Shown piece by piece: positions 16,943 to 26,337 of a DNA stretch of 64,000 nucleotides. Positions within the stretch are counted from its first letter, which is position 1, and every line of letters begins with the position of its first letter. This stretch comes from Salinispira pacifica (GTDB lineage: Bacteria; Spirochaetota; Spirochaetia; DSM-27196; Salinispiraceae). The notes below the pieces were generated by a model. The model was given only the letters and a program-made list of their open reading frames with translations. It was not told where the DNA came from and searched no databases. The stretch lies in the NCBI RefSeq assembly GCF_000507245.1, contig NC_023035.1, positions 3,205,570 through 3,269,569 on the forward strand, given 5' to 3'. The position numbers were made by a program, and so were the translations under genes.

Positions 16943-17028
16943 TTTATAATTATTTCATATTTATTTGTGGACGATGGACTGCAGCTTTAGTATATTTTGC
17001 AGTATCAAACCACAAAAAGGAGTTACAC

Positions 17029-17499
17029 ATGAGTACCACAATCGGATTGGACAGTAAAAAGCTTGAACCCGTTGCAGCAGGACTGAATCAATATCTAGCG
17101 GATCTGGGAGTGCTGTACATCAAGATTCACAACCTTCATTGGAATGTTGAAGGGCCCCAGTTTTTTCAGCTCCATGAAAAACTTGAAGAGTTTTACGATC
17201 AGACGGCGGAGCAGCTGGATGATGTGGCTGAACGGATTCTGACCATCGGTTTTCGTCCTGCAGCCAGCCTCAAGGAATACCTGAATGTTGCAAAGATCAA
17301 GGAACTTGACTCCAAGCCCTTCGGACGGGATGAAGTTCTGAAAGAAGTGACCCAGGATTTCACCTACATGCTTGCGGAATCCAGAAAGGTTCTCAGTCAG
17401 GCTGAAGAAGCTGACGACCAGGGAACCGTTGATCTGATGGCGGGATTTATCTCCGGCTATGAAAAGACACTTTGGATGCTCAGAGCCTTCAATTCCTGA
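17029..17499 (+). CDS. dps: Dps/ferritin-like iron-storage and DNA-protection protein
   Basis: This 156-residue protein is of the Dps family: a four-helix bundle assembling into a dodecamer that oxidises Fe(II) with peroxide. The ferroxidase signature is seen as KIHNLHWNVEGPQFFQLHE with FYDQTAEQLDDVAERILTIG; the H, D and E ligands lie at the subunit interface in the family. There is no lysine-rich N-terminal tail, so DNA binding may be weak. A clear AAAGGAG ribosome site lies 10 bases upstream of the ATG. Control by the preceding PerR-like protein is likely. Confidence 0.92.
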   Translation: MSTTIGLDSKKLEPVAAGLNQYLADLGVLYIKIHNLHWNVEGPQFFQLHEKLEEFYDQTAEQLDDVAERILTIGFRPAASLKEYLNVAKIKELDSKPFGRDEVLKEVTQDFTYMLAESRKVLSQAEEADDQGTVDLMAGFISGYEKTLWMLRAFNS

Positions 17500-17522
17500 A
17501 CAGAGGAATCACAGAATTGATC

Positions 17523-17556
17523 AAAAGGGGACCGGGGGAGACTCCAGTCCCCTTTT
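17523..17556 (+). terminator. Terminator after dps
   Basis: AAAAGGGGAC pairs with GTCCCCTTTT (10 bp, 14-nt loop) and is followed by a short T-rich tail. It lies 24 bp past the dps stop and before the convergent hexosaminidase gene. Confidence 0.7.
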
Positions 17557-17575
17557 GTATTTCAGCTGCTGAGTG

Positions 17576-19222
17576 TCAGCGCCGCCCCTCTCTTTTCAAC
17601 TCTTTCAGCGTGCCCAGAAATCTGCTCCATGAGATGGGAACGAAGAACCGGAATAATTGGAAAAAGGCCCGGATTCCACCGGGGCTCGCCTTCCTGACCG
17701 GAGTTCCCGAATAACCTATTCGGGCAAGCATCAGCTCAAGTCTTTCCAACCGACGCAGTACATTTTTAAACTTCTCCGGAGATTTTCTTCCCCATGCAGT
17801 TTCCGCAAGTGCAAATATCCTTGGAAGAATCATTGCATACAGTCTTTCTTCATTGGGTACATATTCTGTCCACAGCGGAGCTTCTATGCCGATAATCCTC
17901 TCTGCATCTTCCGGCTTCATGTTGGGGATTCGGGGAATGTAGGACCATGTCTTGTTAAATGGAGTCATTCCATGGGGGTAATCAAGGTAATAATGCCAGA
18001 AATCTGATAATATCACCTTCCTGTCGCCATGGAGAGCCGTATTGCTTAATTGCGCCCCGCCATCTTCCCGCCAAAACTGCATGATCGCCGAATCTTCCAT
18101 TGCCGGAGAGTAGAAAGCTTCATTCCATGCCACACAGGTTTTCCCGTGTCTGTTCAGTACACGGATCATTGAGTTCATAAAAAAGGCCTGAAGATCCTCT
18201 TCATCCTTCAGGGCTTCGCTGCGGATCTTTTCCTGACAACGGGGACATTCCTTCCATCGGGATTTGGGCACTTCATCCCCCCCAAGGTGCACCCGGGGGC
18301 CGGGAAACAGGGGAAGAATTTCATCCAGAAGCGTGGAGAAAAATCCGTACACTTCATCTTTTCCTGCACAGGCTACATCTTCAAAAATACCGAAATCTCC
18401 AGGCACAGGCCCGTGGACTCCCCGGCAGGACAGCTGTGGAAAGGCTGCCAGAATCGCACTCACATGACCGGGCATATCAAACTCGGGAATAATCTCGATA
18501 CCTCTCATCCCGGCATAGCGAACCACCTCCCGGATCTCATCATGGGTATAGTATCCGCCGACGGGACGGCTTTTGGAGGCAGTCTTTTCCCTCCGGCTGC
18601 TGATAGTGTTCAGTTCCGGGAACGTAAAACTCTCCACCCGCCACCCCTGATCGTCACTGAGGTGCCAATGGAATACATTCATCTTCAGCACAACCATAAG
18701 ATCGAGAAGCTTCTTAACGGTACTGACATTGAAAAAATGTCGTGATACATCCAGCATCAGCCCTCTGTGGGAAAAAACGGGTGAATCAGAAATTTCCATG
18801 GCAGGCAGACCGGCTCCGTTCCCGCCTTCGGAGGCACAGAGCTGCAGCAGTGAGGAAAATGCATAGATCATGCCCGAGTGGCCCCCGGCAGAGATTTCGA
18901 TTTCGTGCTCCCCGATTTTCAGGCGGTACGAACTGTCCATATGGGTATGAACATCCCTGGAAAAGCCGTCCCGATCAATTTTCAGGCTGATATGCTCCGG
19001 GCCCCGGATACCCGGCCCGGGCTGACTACCATCGTGTTTTGGTGATCCTTGAACCAGAGGTACAAAGGGTTCGAAAAGAGGGGCAAACACCGATAATACA
19101 TCTTCAACTGTCTTCTTCTCTCCATTGAGATACAAGCGGGAGGAAAGATCATGTGAGGACCGGCCATTCGTTGCAACATGTTTAACTGAGGGGAATACTT
19201 CGTGTGAATTAGTTTTTTGCAT
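17576..19222 (-). CDS. Beta-N-acetylhexosaminidase, glycoside hydrolase family 20
   Basis: This 548-residue enzyme releases terminal GlcNAc or GalNAc. The N-terminal GH20b-like domain runs to about residue 150. The catalytic barrel then begins at SHRGLMLDVSRHFF, with HWHLSDDQGWRVE, EIIPEFDMPGHVSA and the catalytic Asp-Glu pair in HLGGDEVPKSRW. Aromatic sugar-stacking residues are seen in MQFWRED and EAPLWTEYV. No secretion signal is evident, so it probably acts on imported chito-oligosaccharides or muropeptides. It is monocistronic, convergent with dps and divergent from the carbonic anhydrase gene. Confidence 0.92.
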   Translation of the reverse strand: MQKTNSHEVFPSVKHVATNGRSSHDLSSRLYLNGEKKTVEDVLSVFAPLFEPFVPLVQGSPKHDGSQPGPGIRGPEHISLKIDRDGFSRDVHTHMDSSYRLKIGEHEIEISAGGHSGMIYAFSSLLQLCASEGGNGAGLPAMEISDSPVFSHRGLMLDVSRHFFNVSTVKKLLDLMVVLKMNVFHWHLSDDQGWRVESFTFPELNTISSRREKTASKSRPVGGYYTHDEIREVVRYAGMRGIEIIPEFDMPGHVSAILAAFPQLSCRGVHGPVPGDFGIFEDVACAGKDEVYGFFSTLLDEILPLFPGPRVHLGGDEVPKSRWKECPRCQEKIRSEALKDEEDLQAFFMNSMIRVLNRHGKTCVAWNEAFYSPAMEDSAIMQFWREDGGAQLSNTALHGDRKVILSDFWHYYLDYPHGMTPFNKTWSYIPRIPNMKPEDAERIIGIEAPLWTEYVPNEERLYAMILPRIFALAETAWGRKSPEKFKNVLRRLERLELMLARIGYSGTPVRKASPGGIRAFFQLFRFFVPISWSRFLGTLKELKREGRR

Positions 19223-19357
19223 GAACTAATCATATCACTCTCTCATTACGAAGAAAAGGATCATGCCCCGAAGAATGTGAAAATCTGACCCGCCCGGTCC
19301 ACAGAAGATCCGCCGCCATGATGATCTTGGCCCGGTTTTTCTGTATACTCGCCCCAT

Positions 19358-19990
19358 ATGAAAAAAATTTTAAATGGAATTGTTGAATTTCACACTACCG
19401 ACTATGTTTCCCAAAAAGAACGATACGAATCGCTGAGAGATCATCAGCAGCCAAGATATCTATTTATCACCTGCTCCGACTCCCGGGTGGTTCCCGATCT
19501 CATCACCAAGAGCCAGCCCGGAGAACTGTTTATCCTGCGGAATATAGCCAATATCGTGCCTCCATATGAAAAGGCCGAAGAGTACCTTTCCTCCTCATCC
19601 GCAATCGAATATGCTGTGGAGGAGCTGAATGTCCGGCATATCATCATATGCGGTCACAGCGACTGCGGAGGCTGCAAACTCATGCTGCCCGGGAAGGCAC
19701 ATACAGGCGATATGGGATTAACCCGGAAATGGCTGGAACTGGCCGGGGATGTAAAAGCGGATATTCACCGCTTCGCCGAAGAACGGCCGGGACTGGATTC
19801 CCATGCCCTTTCCTGGCATACGGAACAAAGCAATGTTCTCCAGCAGATGAAGAACCTTCTTACCTACCCTTCAGTGGCAGAAAGGTATAACAGCGGGGAG
19901 CTGGGAGTACACGGCTGGCATTATATTATCCAAAGCGGTGATATTTACCAGTATAACCAGGAATCCCGGCGGTTTGAGCTGCGGAATTAA
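19358..19990 (+). CDS. Beta-class carbonic anhydrase
   Basis: This 210-residue zinc enzyme interconverts CO2 and bicarbonate. Zinc ligands are visible in the order C-D ... H-C: TCSDSRVVPD (Cys and the Asp-Arg dyad) and CGHSDCGGCKLM (His and Cys). FILRNIANIVPP is the conserved active-site wall, and GVHGWHYIIQSGDIYQY is a typical C-terminus. It is a cytoplasmic single gene. Its supply of bicarbonate to carboxylases such as the PurK pathway is a general inference, not shown by context. Confidence 0.92.
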   Translation: MKKILNGIVEFHTTDYVSQKERYESLRDHQQPRYLFITCSDSRVVPDLITKSQPGELFILRNIANIVPPYEKAEEYLSSSSAIEYAVEELNVRHIIICGHSDCGGCKLMLPGKAHTGDMGLTRKWLELAGDVKADIHRFAEERPGLDSHALSWHTEQSNVLQQMKNLLTYPSVAERYNSGELGVHGWHYIIQSGDIYQYNQESRRFELRN

Positions 19991-20075
19991 GATGATCTGA
20001 CATGCTCCGGGATTGGCTGGAGAATGAGGAAGCGTGGTGTAATGACGGGGATGGTCTCTTGATTATCCCCCTGTT

Positions 20076-21607
20076 CTAATTCCATCGTCCTTCCTTCAAA
20101 TCCTTGTCTATGGCTGCGGCTGCACGCCGTCCCTCACCCATGGCAAGAATTACCGTTGCAGCACCAAGCACTATGTCGCCGCCGGCATACACTCTGTCCA
20201 TACGGCTTCGGTTTTCATCATCAACTGTGATATTTCCCCATTTATTGGTCTCAAGGTCTTTGGTTGTCTGTCGAATCAGAGGATTGCTCACATTCCCCAG
20301 AGCAGGGATCACCGTATCCATTTCCAGTTCGAATTCGCTCCCTTCAACGGGGATAGGACGGCGACGTCCCGAATCGTCGGGTTCGCCCAGTTCATATTTC
20401 TGAACCTCAATGGCCCGTACCTTTCCCTCATCATCTCCCAGTATTTGTGTGGGATTATGCAGGAAATGGAAGCGGATCCCCTCTTCAATGGCATGCTCCA
20501 CCTCTTCTGCCCGGGCAGGCATTTCATTTCTGGTGCGGCGGTAAATAACATTCACTTTTTTGGCACCCAGACGCAATGCCATACGGGCGGCGTCCATGGC
20601 CACATTTCCGCCTCCCAGTACGGCGACTTTTTCGCTTGGGTAGATGGGGGTATCAACGTGATCCTTATCGTAAGCCTTCATAAGATTGCTGCGGGTGAGA
20701 TATTCGTTTGCCGAGAACACACCCACAAGGTTTTCACCGGGAATGTTCATAAATTTCGGCAGACCGGCACCGCTTCCGATGAATACCGCGTCAAAGCCGT
20801 CCACGGCGATAAGGTCTTCAACAGTTCTGGTCCGTCCAATGAGAAAGTTGAGGTGAAATTTCACCCCCATGGCTTCAAGGGTTGCAACTTCCTTCTCAAC
20901 GATCTTCTTGGGCAGACGGAATTCCGGGATTCCGTAAATCATTACCCCGCCGGGTTTATGAAAGGCTTCAAATATCTCAACCTGATGTCCGGCTTTCCGT
21001 AAATCAGCAGCGGCCGTCAGACCCGCAGGGCCCGAGCCAACCACAGCCACTTTGAATCCGCTGTCAGGGGCAATTTCGGGGATGCTTACCGAATCATTTT
21101 CCCTTTCCCAGTCTGACACAAAGCGTTCGATCCGGCCGATGGCCACAGATTTCATAGGATCTTTCAGGCTTTTCCCCACAGTGCAGTATTCCATGCACTG
21201 GCTTTCCTGGGGGCAGACCCGGCCGCAGATCGCCGGAAGAAGGCTGCTCTCTTTTATGACATTTACCGATTCCTGATACTCACCGTCCAGCGCTTTCTGG
21301 ATAAACGCGGGGATATCGATAGATACAGGACAGCCCTTTATACAGGGTGCGGTCTTGCACTGCAGACAGCGCAGGCTCTCCACCCGGACCTGTTCATCCG
21401 TATACCCCAGCGCAACTTCCTGCTGATTGCCCCCCGCTCAACAGGGTCCTGGGCGGGCATATCCTGCTGAGGGATCGCTATTCTGTCTTTAACCTTCAAT
21501 TCACCCTGGCGATCCTTGTAGTCATTCCAGAGGGCAACCGCTTCGGCTGCCAGGGTTTGGGCTGTTTTATGTGTGTCCTGTGTTTGGCCTGTTTTGGTAT
21601 CGCTCAT
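20076..21607 (-). CDS. nfnB: NfnB/GltA-type FAD-FeS oxidoreductase subunit, with apparent frameshift
   Basis: This is the large subunit of a glutamate-synthase-small-chain-like flavoprotein. Paired with an NfnA-like gene it suggests NADH-dependent ferredoxin:NADP oxidoreductase (electron bifurcation). Visible features are RCLQCKTAPCIKGCP with FeS cysteines, VAVVGSGPAGLTAA (FAD), VAVLGGGNVAMDAARMA (NAD(P)H) and a C-terminal VYAGGDIVLGAATVI. The start (MSDTKTGQTQ at 21607) overlaps the nfnA stop by 4 bp. The N-terminal 57 codons are in a different frame from the rest. The break is at a six-C run (21430-21435): one extra base joins DPVERG to NQQEVALGYTDEQ, matching the family. The alternative is a gltD-like glutamate synthase subunit; no large GltB is present. 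Confidence 0.85.
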
Positions 21608-22473
21608 TGTGCAGCCTCCGCTTTTGATCTTCCTTCTGTGCCGCCGTTAAGGCCGACTTTGCATTTGTGGGCGGCCTTCTGTTCCTGTGCTTTATAGGAT
21701 TTCTGACGGAGCATCATGTTGTCAAAGTCCACCAGATGGGCATCAAACTCGGGTCCGTCAACACAGACAAACTTCGTTTCCCCTCCCACGCTCACCCGGC
21801 AGCCTCCGCACATACCTGTGCCATCAACCATGATGGTGTTCAGGCTTACCTGGGTGTGAACTCCGAAAGGTCTGGTGGTTTCTGCACAGAATTTCATCAT
21901 TATGGGCGGACCGATGGCTACAACCTCATCCACATCTCCGCCTTCACAGAGCTCTTTCAGGGGTTCTGTTACCAGGGCTTTTCGGCCATAGCTGCCGTCG
22001 TCGGTGCATACAATGAGCTCATCACTGTAGGCTTTCATTTCGTCTTCAAGAATGAGCAGATCTTTATTCCGGGCTCCCATGATGGTAATCACCCTGTTGC
22101 CTGCCCGTTTATTGGCCTGAACAATAGGATGAAGGGGAGCTACACCGATCCCGCCCCCGACGCACACAACGGTGCCCTTTTTCTCTATTTCAGTGGGAGT
22201 TCCAAGGGGACCGAGAACATTTTCAATATGCTCCCCTTCATTCATTGCCGCCAGGTTGAGGGTGGTTTTACCCACCGCCTGGAAAATTATGGTGATGGTT
22301 CCCGCATCTTCATCCGCATCTGCTATTGTAAGCGGAATCCGTTCACCGAAGTTGCTGTCCAGCTGAATTATGAGGAACTGCCCGGCCTTTCTTGCCCGGG
22401 CAATATAGGGTGCCTCAAATATCATTTTGAACACATCATCTGAAAGCTGTTCCTTGCTGATAATTTTATTCAT
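21604..22473 (-). CDS. nfnA: NfnA-type ferredoxin-NADP reductase / electron-transfer subunit
   Basis: This 289-residue protein has a ferredoxin-reductase fold. GERIPLTIADAD is the flavin-binding motif. CVGGGIGVAPLHPI and ITIMGARNKDLL are in the NAD(P)-binding domain. A C-terminal [2Fe-2S] motif, MCGGCRVSVGGETKFVCVDG, is as in PyrK and sulfide dehydrogenase beta subunits. It is the first gene of a two-gene unit with nfnB (4-bp overlap), and that pairing favours NfnA over PyrK. In fermenters the complex balances NADH, NADPH and ferredoxin. The C-terminal ~30 residues are a lysine/alanine-rich extension. Confidence 0.87.
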   Translation of the reverse strand: MNKIISKEQLSDDVFKMIFEAPYIARARKAGQFLIIQLDSNFGERIPLTIADADEDAGTITIIFQAVGKTTLNLAAMNEGEHIENVLGPLGTPTEIEKKGTVVCVGGGIGVAPLHPIVQANKRAGNRVITIMGARNKDLLILEDEMKAYSDELIVCTDDGSYGRKALVTEPLKELCEGGDVDEVVAIGPPIMMKFCAETTRPFGVHTQVSLNTIMVDGTGMCGGCRVSVGGETKFVCVDGPEFDAHLVDFDNMMLRQKSYKAQEQKAAHKCKVGLNGGTEGRSKAEAAQ

Positions 22474-22665
22474 TTGTACTTCCTAATAAGCTGCGTCAAT
22501 GGCACATGTATGGAGAACGGGAATCGCTGTTTCCCCTTCCTATGAAAAGACTCTCGATTATACTGGCAGGAAGGAAATCACTTTTCCTGCTTCAGTTCAA
22601 TATTCAGTCAACTATTAACCTGAACATCTGTCAAGAAATGGCGATACAGAATAATGCCCGTTGGA

Positions 22666-23466
22666 TTACTCAGACGTATACCAGGGAATAACAACGCGTT
22701 GGAGACCGTCCAGAAGGAGCAGAATCAGCGAGGAAAGCAGTCCCAGGGCGAGTATTCCTGCGAACATCCGGGGATAGCTAATCATCACCCAATTATTCAT
22801 GATGAAGTAGCCCAGTCCGTATTGGGTTGCATAGTTTTCAGCCAGGAAAAGGACTGCCATCCCGATACCCACGGTTATCCGCAATGCACTGAATACCCGG
22901 GGCAGAGTGCTCGGCAAATAGAGGGTGGTGAAGCGCTGAAAGGCTGACAGCTGGAGAACCCGGGCTGCCCGGTGAAGTTCAACCGGGATACTCTTCACCC
23001 CGTCCCGTGAGGCAATCGCCAGCTGGAAAACTATCACCGAGAACAGAAGAATGATTTTTGAGTTGTTGCCCAGACCGAACAAAATCATGAAGAGAGGAAG
23101 AAAGGCAATCTTCGGAACCGGGTACAGAACATAGAGAAGAGGGGAAATCACCCGGTTCCCGCTTCTGCTGACACCGGCCCAGATTCCAAGAGGAAGTGCA
23201 GCCATCAGTCCAAGCACCATTGCGCTCAATAGCCGGATCAAGGTTGCAGCGGCATGTCGCAGAAGTACCCCTTCCCCCAACAGCCGAAGAAAAACCCGGA
23301 GAGTACTCAATGGGGAGGGCACCAGCTCGGTTCCCAGCAGCAGGCTTCCGCCCTGCCACAGCAGGGCAACAAGAATTAAACCGCTGGCAGCCATTGCAGC
23401 GGATCCGGTGAGAGGCTTTGGGGATCTCTTTTCCCCCGGGGGAGCCTTCCCTGGTTCATTCCTCAT
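22666..23466 (-). CDS. ABC transporter permease (SsuC/TauC/NrtB type)
   Basis: This 266-residue inner-membrane permease has about six TM segments. The EAA-type cytoplasmic loop is seen as ELHRAARVLQLSAFQRFTTL with the following LPSTLPRVFSALRITVGIGM. It is the third gene of a binding protein-ATPase-permease unit, with overlaps of 11 bp and 4 bp. This family imports sulfonates, nitrate, cyanate, pyrimidine precursors or similar; the ligand here is unknown. Confidence 0.85.
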   Translation of the reverse strand: MRNEPGKAPPGEKRSPKPLTGSAAMAASGLILVALLWQGGSLLLGTELVPSPLSTLRVFLRLLGEGVLLRHAAATLIRLLSAMVLGLMAALPLGIWAGVSRSGNRVISPLLYVLYPVPKIAFLPLFMILFGLGNNSKIILLFSVIVFQLAIASRDGVKSIPVELHRAARVLQLSAFQRFTTLYLPSTLPRVFSALRITVGIGMAVLFLAENYATQYGLGYFIMNNWVMISYPRMFAGILALGLLSSLILLLLDGLQRVVIPWYTSE

Positions 23467-24304
23467 GATTCCGCTCCGACCTTTGGTTCAGTATGCTGTA
23501 TTCTTCTTTCCGTTCCGTTGCCGCCGCATCCAGAGCAGGGGCGGCCTCATCCAGCACCCTTCGAAGTTCCAGCACCCGGGCATAGAATTCCTGTCGGGTC
23601 CTGGCTCCGCTGTCTGGAAACATAGAATTTTCGACCATGGCATGAACGCGCCCCTGCCCCATCACCATAATTCTCGGAGATAAAAACAGTGCCTCTTCAA
23701 TATTATGCGTAATGTAAATGGCCGTCAGCCGGCGCTCCTGCTGCAGTTCCAGCAGTAAATCCTGCAAACGTTCCCTGGTAAATGCATCCAGAGCCGCGCA
23801 GGGCTCATCCAGGATCAGAATATCTGCGCCGCTCATCAGGGCCCGGGCGATGGAGACTCTCTGCCGCTCTCCTCCGGATAACTGAGCGGGATAGCGGTCC
23901 ATGCATTGGGAGATACCCATCTTCCGGCTTAAGTCATTCGCCTGGGCTTTGAACTGATCCTGTCGGCCTTCCCCGCCCCGCCGCCGGTGCCCTCCGGCAC
24001 CCAGCTCAATATTTTTTCTTGCGCTGAGCCATGGGAACAAAGCATCTTTCTGCTGAACCAGAGAAATCCGGTGACCAGTCGGGATTGTACATTTCCCGCT
24101 TTGGGCTTCCAGTAATCCGGCGATCAGGTGGGCAAGGGTGGTTTTGCCGCAGCCTGATGAACCGATTACCGAAAGGCTCGACCCTTCAGGTACTGAAAAG
24201 GAAACAGAAGATATACCTCCGCCTCCAGTATAGCGCATGGTCAGTTTTTCAAGATGTATGACTCCGGTAGCTGTGCTCATTGTATCCGTCGCAGCTGCCC
24301 TCAC
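23456..24304 (-). CDS. ABC transporter ATP-binding protein (SsuB/TauB type)
   Basis: This 282-residue ATPase has Walker A IGSSGCGKTTLAHL, Q-loop LVQQKDALFPWLS, signature LSGGERQRVSIARAL, Walker B DILILDEPCAALD and H-loop IYITHNIEEA. It follows the binding-protein gene with a 4-bp overlap and precedes the permease. The C-terminal tail after residue 225 (RTRQEFYARVLELRRVLDE) is typical of this subgroup. The first codons encode MRAAATDTMSTATGV; a start at the second Met is possible. Confidence 0.87.
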   Translation of the reverse strand: MRAAATDTMSTATGVIHLEKLTMRYTGGGGISSVSFSVPEGSSLSVIGSSGCGKTTLAHLIAGLLEAQSGKCTIPTGHRISLVQQKDALFPWLSARKNIELGAGGHRRRGGEGRQDQFKAQANDLSRKMGISQCMDRYPAQLSGGERQRVSIARALMSGADILILDEPCAALDAFTRERLQDLLLELQQERRLTAIYITHNIEEALFLSPRIMVMGQGRVHAMVENSMFPDSGARTRQEFYARVLELRRVLDEAAPALDAAATERKEEYSILNQRSERNHEE

Positions 24305-25353
24305 TTGCGCTGAATAAATCGCCCGTCGGTGAGCTGAGAGGGCTCGATTTCCAATTCTCTGCCTACGGCGTTTTCCGTCCAGCTGATGACCTTTTGCAGG
24401 TACGCAGGGTCCGGCAGTCTGGGCTGATGATACTCGGGTAAATCGATGCTGTTGCCAAGGTCGTCCGGCAGGTTGGGAATATGTTTCATGATTGCATCTC
24501 TGGCAAGGGAGGGATCCGAGGAAATATCTTCCACAGCCCGGGCGTAGCCGCGATGAAATGCAAAGATCGCTTCCTCTTTGGCTGAGATTGCCTCGCGTGT
24601 AAACACCATTACATCGGGGCTGAATCCGTCCACCGGTTCGAAAATCAGCTTGTCCAGCCCCCGGGAGGCCCCAACGCTTGCAATTGGCTCGGGGAAAACG
24701 CCCATATCAAGCTGACCCGAAGCAAGCGCCTCAAGGCGTGCAGGAATTGCGTTGATGTAGGTCTTTTCCAGGATGTAATCCGACGCCAGCCAGTTATCTG
24801 CCAGGAAATTGGTGACGCTCACCTCCATGAGACCGATCTTCACCCGTTCCTGCTCCGATGCACCGGGGCGGCTCAGTACGGGAAACATTCCGTCGGTAAG
24901 CATGGTGGCGTACAGCTCAAAGCCGCCGGCGGCGTTCACTGTCACAGCCACAAGATCGGTCATGGAACCGTCAATCTGGCCTGTCTGCAAAGCGGACTGA
25001 CGATCCTGGGCGTTGGTGAAAAGTGTGAACTCCACATCTATGCCCTCATCATCGAAATATCCCGCATCCTGGGCGTGAAACATGGGTGCGGTATCTACGG
25101 CGGGCATCAGTCCGATATCAAGGCGGACAGGTGCGGCACTTATGCTGGGAACACTTTCACCGCTTTTTTCCTGGGCATTGGACCCGGAATTGCCGGTGCC
25201 TGCAGCTTCTGCTGACGTTGAACTGCCGCCGCCCCCGCATGCGGCCAAAATCAGCAGTGCAGCCGTCAAAACGACAAAAAGACTTCCCCGAAGAGCGGGA
25301 GAGCCGACCTTCCCCCGAAACATTATGGGTGTATTGATACGGTTTTTTCTCAT
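24301..25353 (-). CDS. ABC transporter substrate-binding lipoprotein (NMT1/SsuA-like)
   Basis: This 350-residue lipoprotein has a signal peptide ending at lipobox ILAAC (Cys about 40), then a Gly/Ser/Ala linker. A periplasmic-binding domain follows: LDIGLMPAVDTAPMFHAQ, GYFDDEGIDVEFTLF and ALQTGQIDGSMTDL are the hallmark segments of the NMT1/SsuA/ThiY group. SGQLDMGVFPEPIAS is the second-lobe signature. The ligand is not identifiable; neither thiamine nor sulfonate genes are adjacent. It is the first gene of the three-gene import unit. It is divergent from a membrane protein gene across an A/T-rich 105-bp promoter region. Confidence 0.87.
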   Translation of the reverse strand: MRKNRINTPIMFRGKVGSPALRGSLFVVLTAALLILAACGGGGSSTSAEAAGTGNSGSNAQEKSGESVPSISAAPVRLDIGLMPAVDTAPMFHAQDAGYFDDEGIDVEFTLFTNAQDRQSALQTGQIDGSMTDLVAVTVNAAGGFELYATMLTDGMFPVLSRPGASEQERVKIGLMEVSVTNFLADNWLASDYILEKTYINAIPARLEALASGQLDMGVFPEPIASVGASRGLDKLIFEPVDGFSPDVMVFTREAISAKEEAIFAFHRGYARAVEDISSDPSLARDAIMKHIPNLPDDLGNSIDLPEYHQPRLPDPAYLQKVISWTENAVGRELEIEPSQLTDGRFIQRK

Positions 25354-25458
25354 ACCGCCACATTAGCACGGCAGCCTGTTCTGAACAATTGGACTTGACC
25401 TTATTGTCATTATATGGAATTATTTGAGTAATAATATTTTTTAGAATAAGGATAGACA

Positions 25459-26337
25459 TTGAATCCTTCGACGTCCCGGATTACCACTTCCAGCCCCCTG
25501 GCGGTTATCGGACAGAGCTTTGAAATCTATTTTTCAAATTTCGCAGCGTTGATGAAGCTTGTAGGGGCAACTCTTACCATCCCCCTTCTCTATGGAATCT
25601 TTGTTATTTCGCTGACGTTCACCTCTGGGGATTCCCCTCTCCCGGTACTTCCGGAACAATGGCGCATAGCTTTGTATCTTGGGGGAATTGCTCTCTTTTT
25701 TACCCTGTACGCAGCATACCACATCGCAGTGGTATCCTGGGTTCGCAACCTGATCCTGTTTAACGGAGAAACCCCGCCGATACATTTCACCGTGGAATAC
25801 AAAGCAATAGCCGGAAAATACATCGGCGCACAGCTCCTTGTGAGGTTCTTTATAAACCTGGCCACCAGGCCCCTGGAGATGATCATCGAATCGGGAGCAC
25901 CTGATGCAATGGCATATTTCACCGACCCGGTTACCGTATTTCTGGTGCTGATAAACACTGCCGTCGAACTGTATGTGTGGTCCGGACTGTTGTTCACCCT
26001 GATTTTGGTGATTATCCAGGGAAACGGCGTGTGGAACTCAATAAAACGAAGCTGGGGCATCAGCCGCGGCAAGCGGCTGATGATCATTGCAGTATTTGCG
26101 GTAATAGCAGTGATGATCCTTATGGTGGGACTGATCATCGGAATCTGCGTTCTGCTGTATCTGCCGGGCAACAGCCTGGCTGAGGGCGCATTTTCTTCCC
26201 AGTTTCGAACCGCCGCCGGATTCGGCATGACAGCCATGCTTCTGGTTCTGACTTTTTTCAGTCCGGTTCCGATCATCTCCGCGGTGTTGCTCTATCTCGG
26301 GAATACTGAACTCGGCACTCACAGCCTTCAGCCCTGA
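25459..26337 (+). CDS. Multi-pass membrane protein of unknown function
   Basis: This 292-residue protein has about six TM segments (near 40-58, 72-92, 110-130, 165-195, 215-245 and 260-285). Soluble parts are short, with GKYIGAQLLVRFFINLA and WNSIKRSWGISRGKRLM as amphipathic cytoplasmic loops. The layout recalls the glycerophosphodiesterase-membrane-domain/DUF975 type of integral proteins, without a firm match. The start is taken as TTG at 25459, preceded by AAGGAT. It converges on the epimerase gene with a 10-bp overlap. Confidence 0.6.
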   Translation: MNPSTSRITTSSPLAVIGQSFEIYFSNFAALMKLVGATLTIPLLYGIFVISLTFTSGDSPLPVLPEQWRIALYLGGIALFFTLYAAYHIAVVSWVRNLILFNGETPPIHFTVEYKAIAGKYIGAQLLVRFFINLATRPLEMIIESGAPDAMAYFTDPVTVFLVLINTAVELYVWSGLLFTLILVIIQGNGVWNSIKRSWGISRGKRLMIIAVFAVIAVMILMVGLIIGICVLLYLPGNSLAEGAFSSQFRTAAGFGMTAMLLVLTFFSPVPIISAVLLYLGNTELGTHSLQP

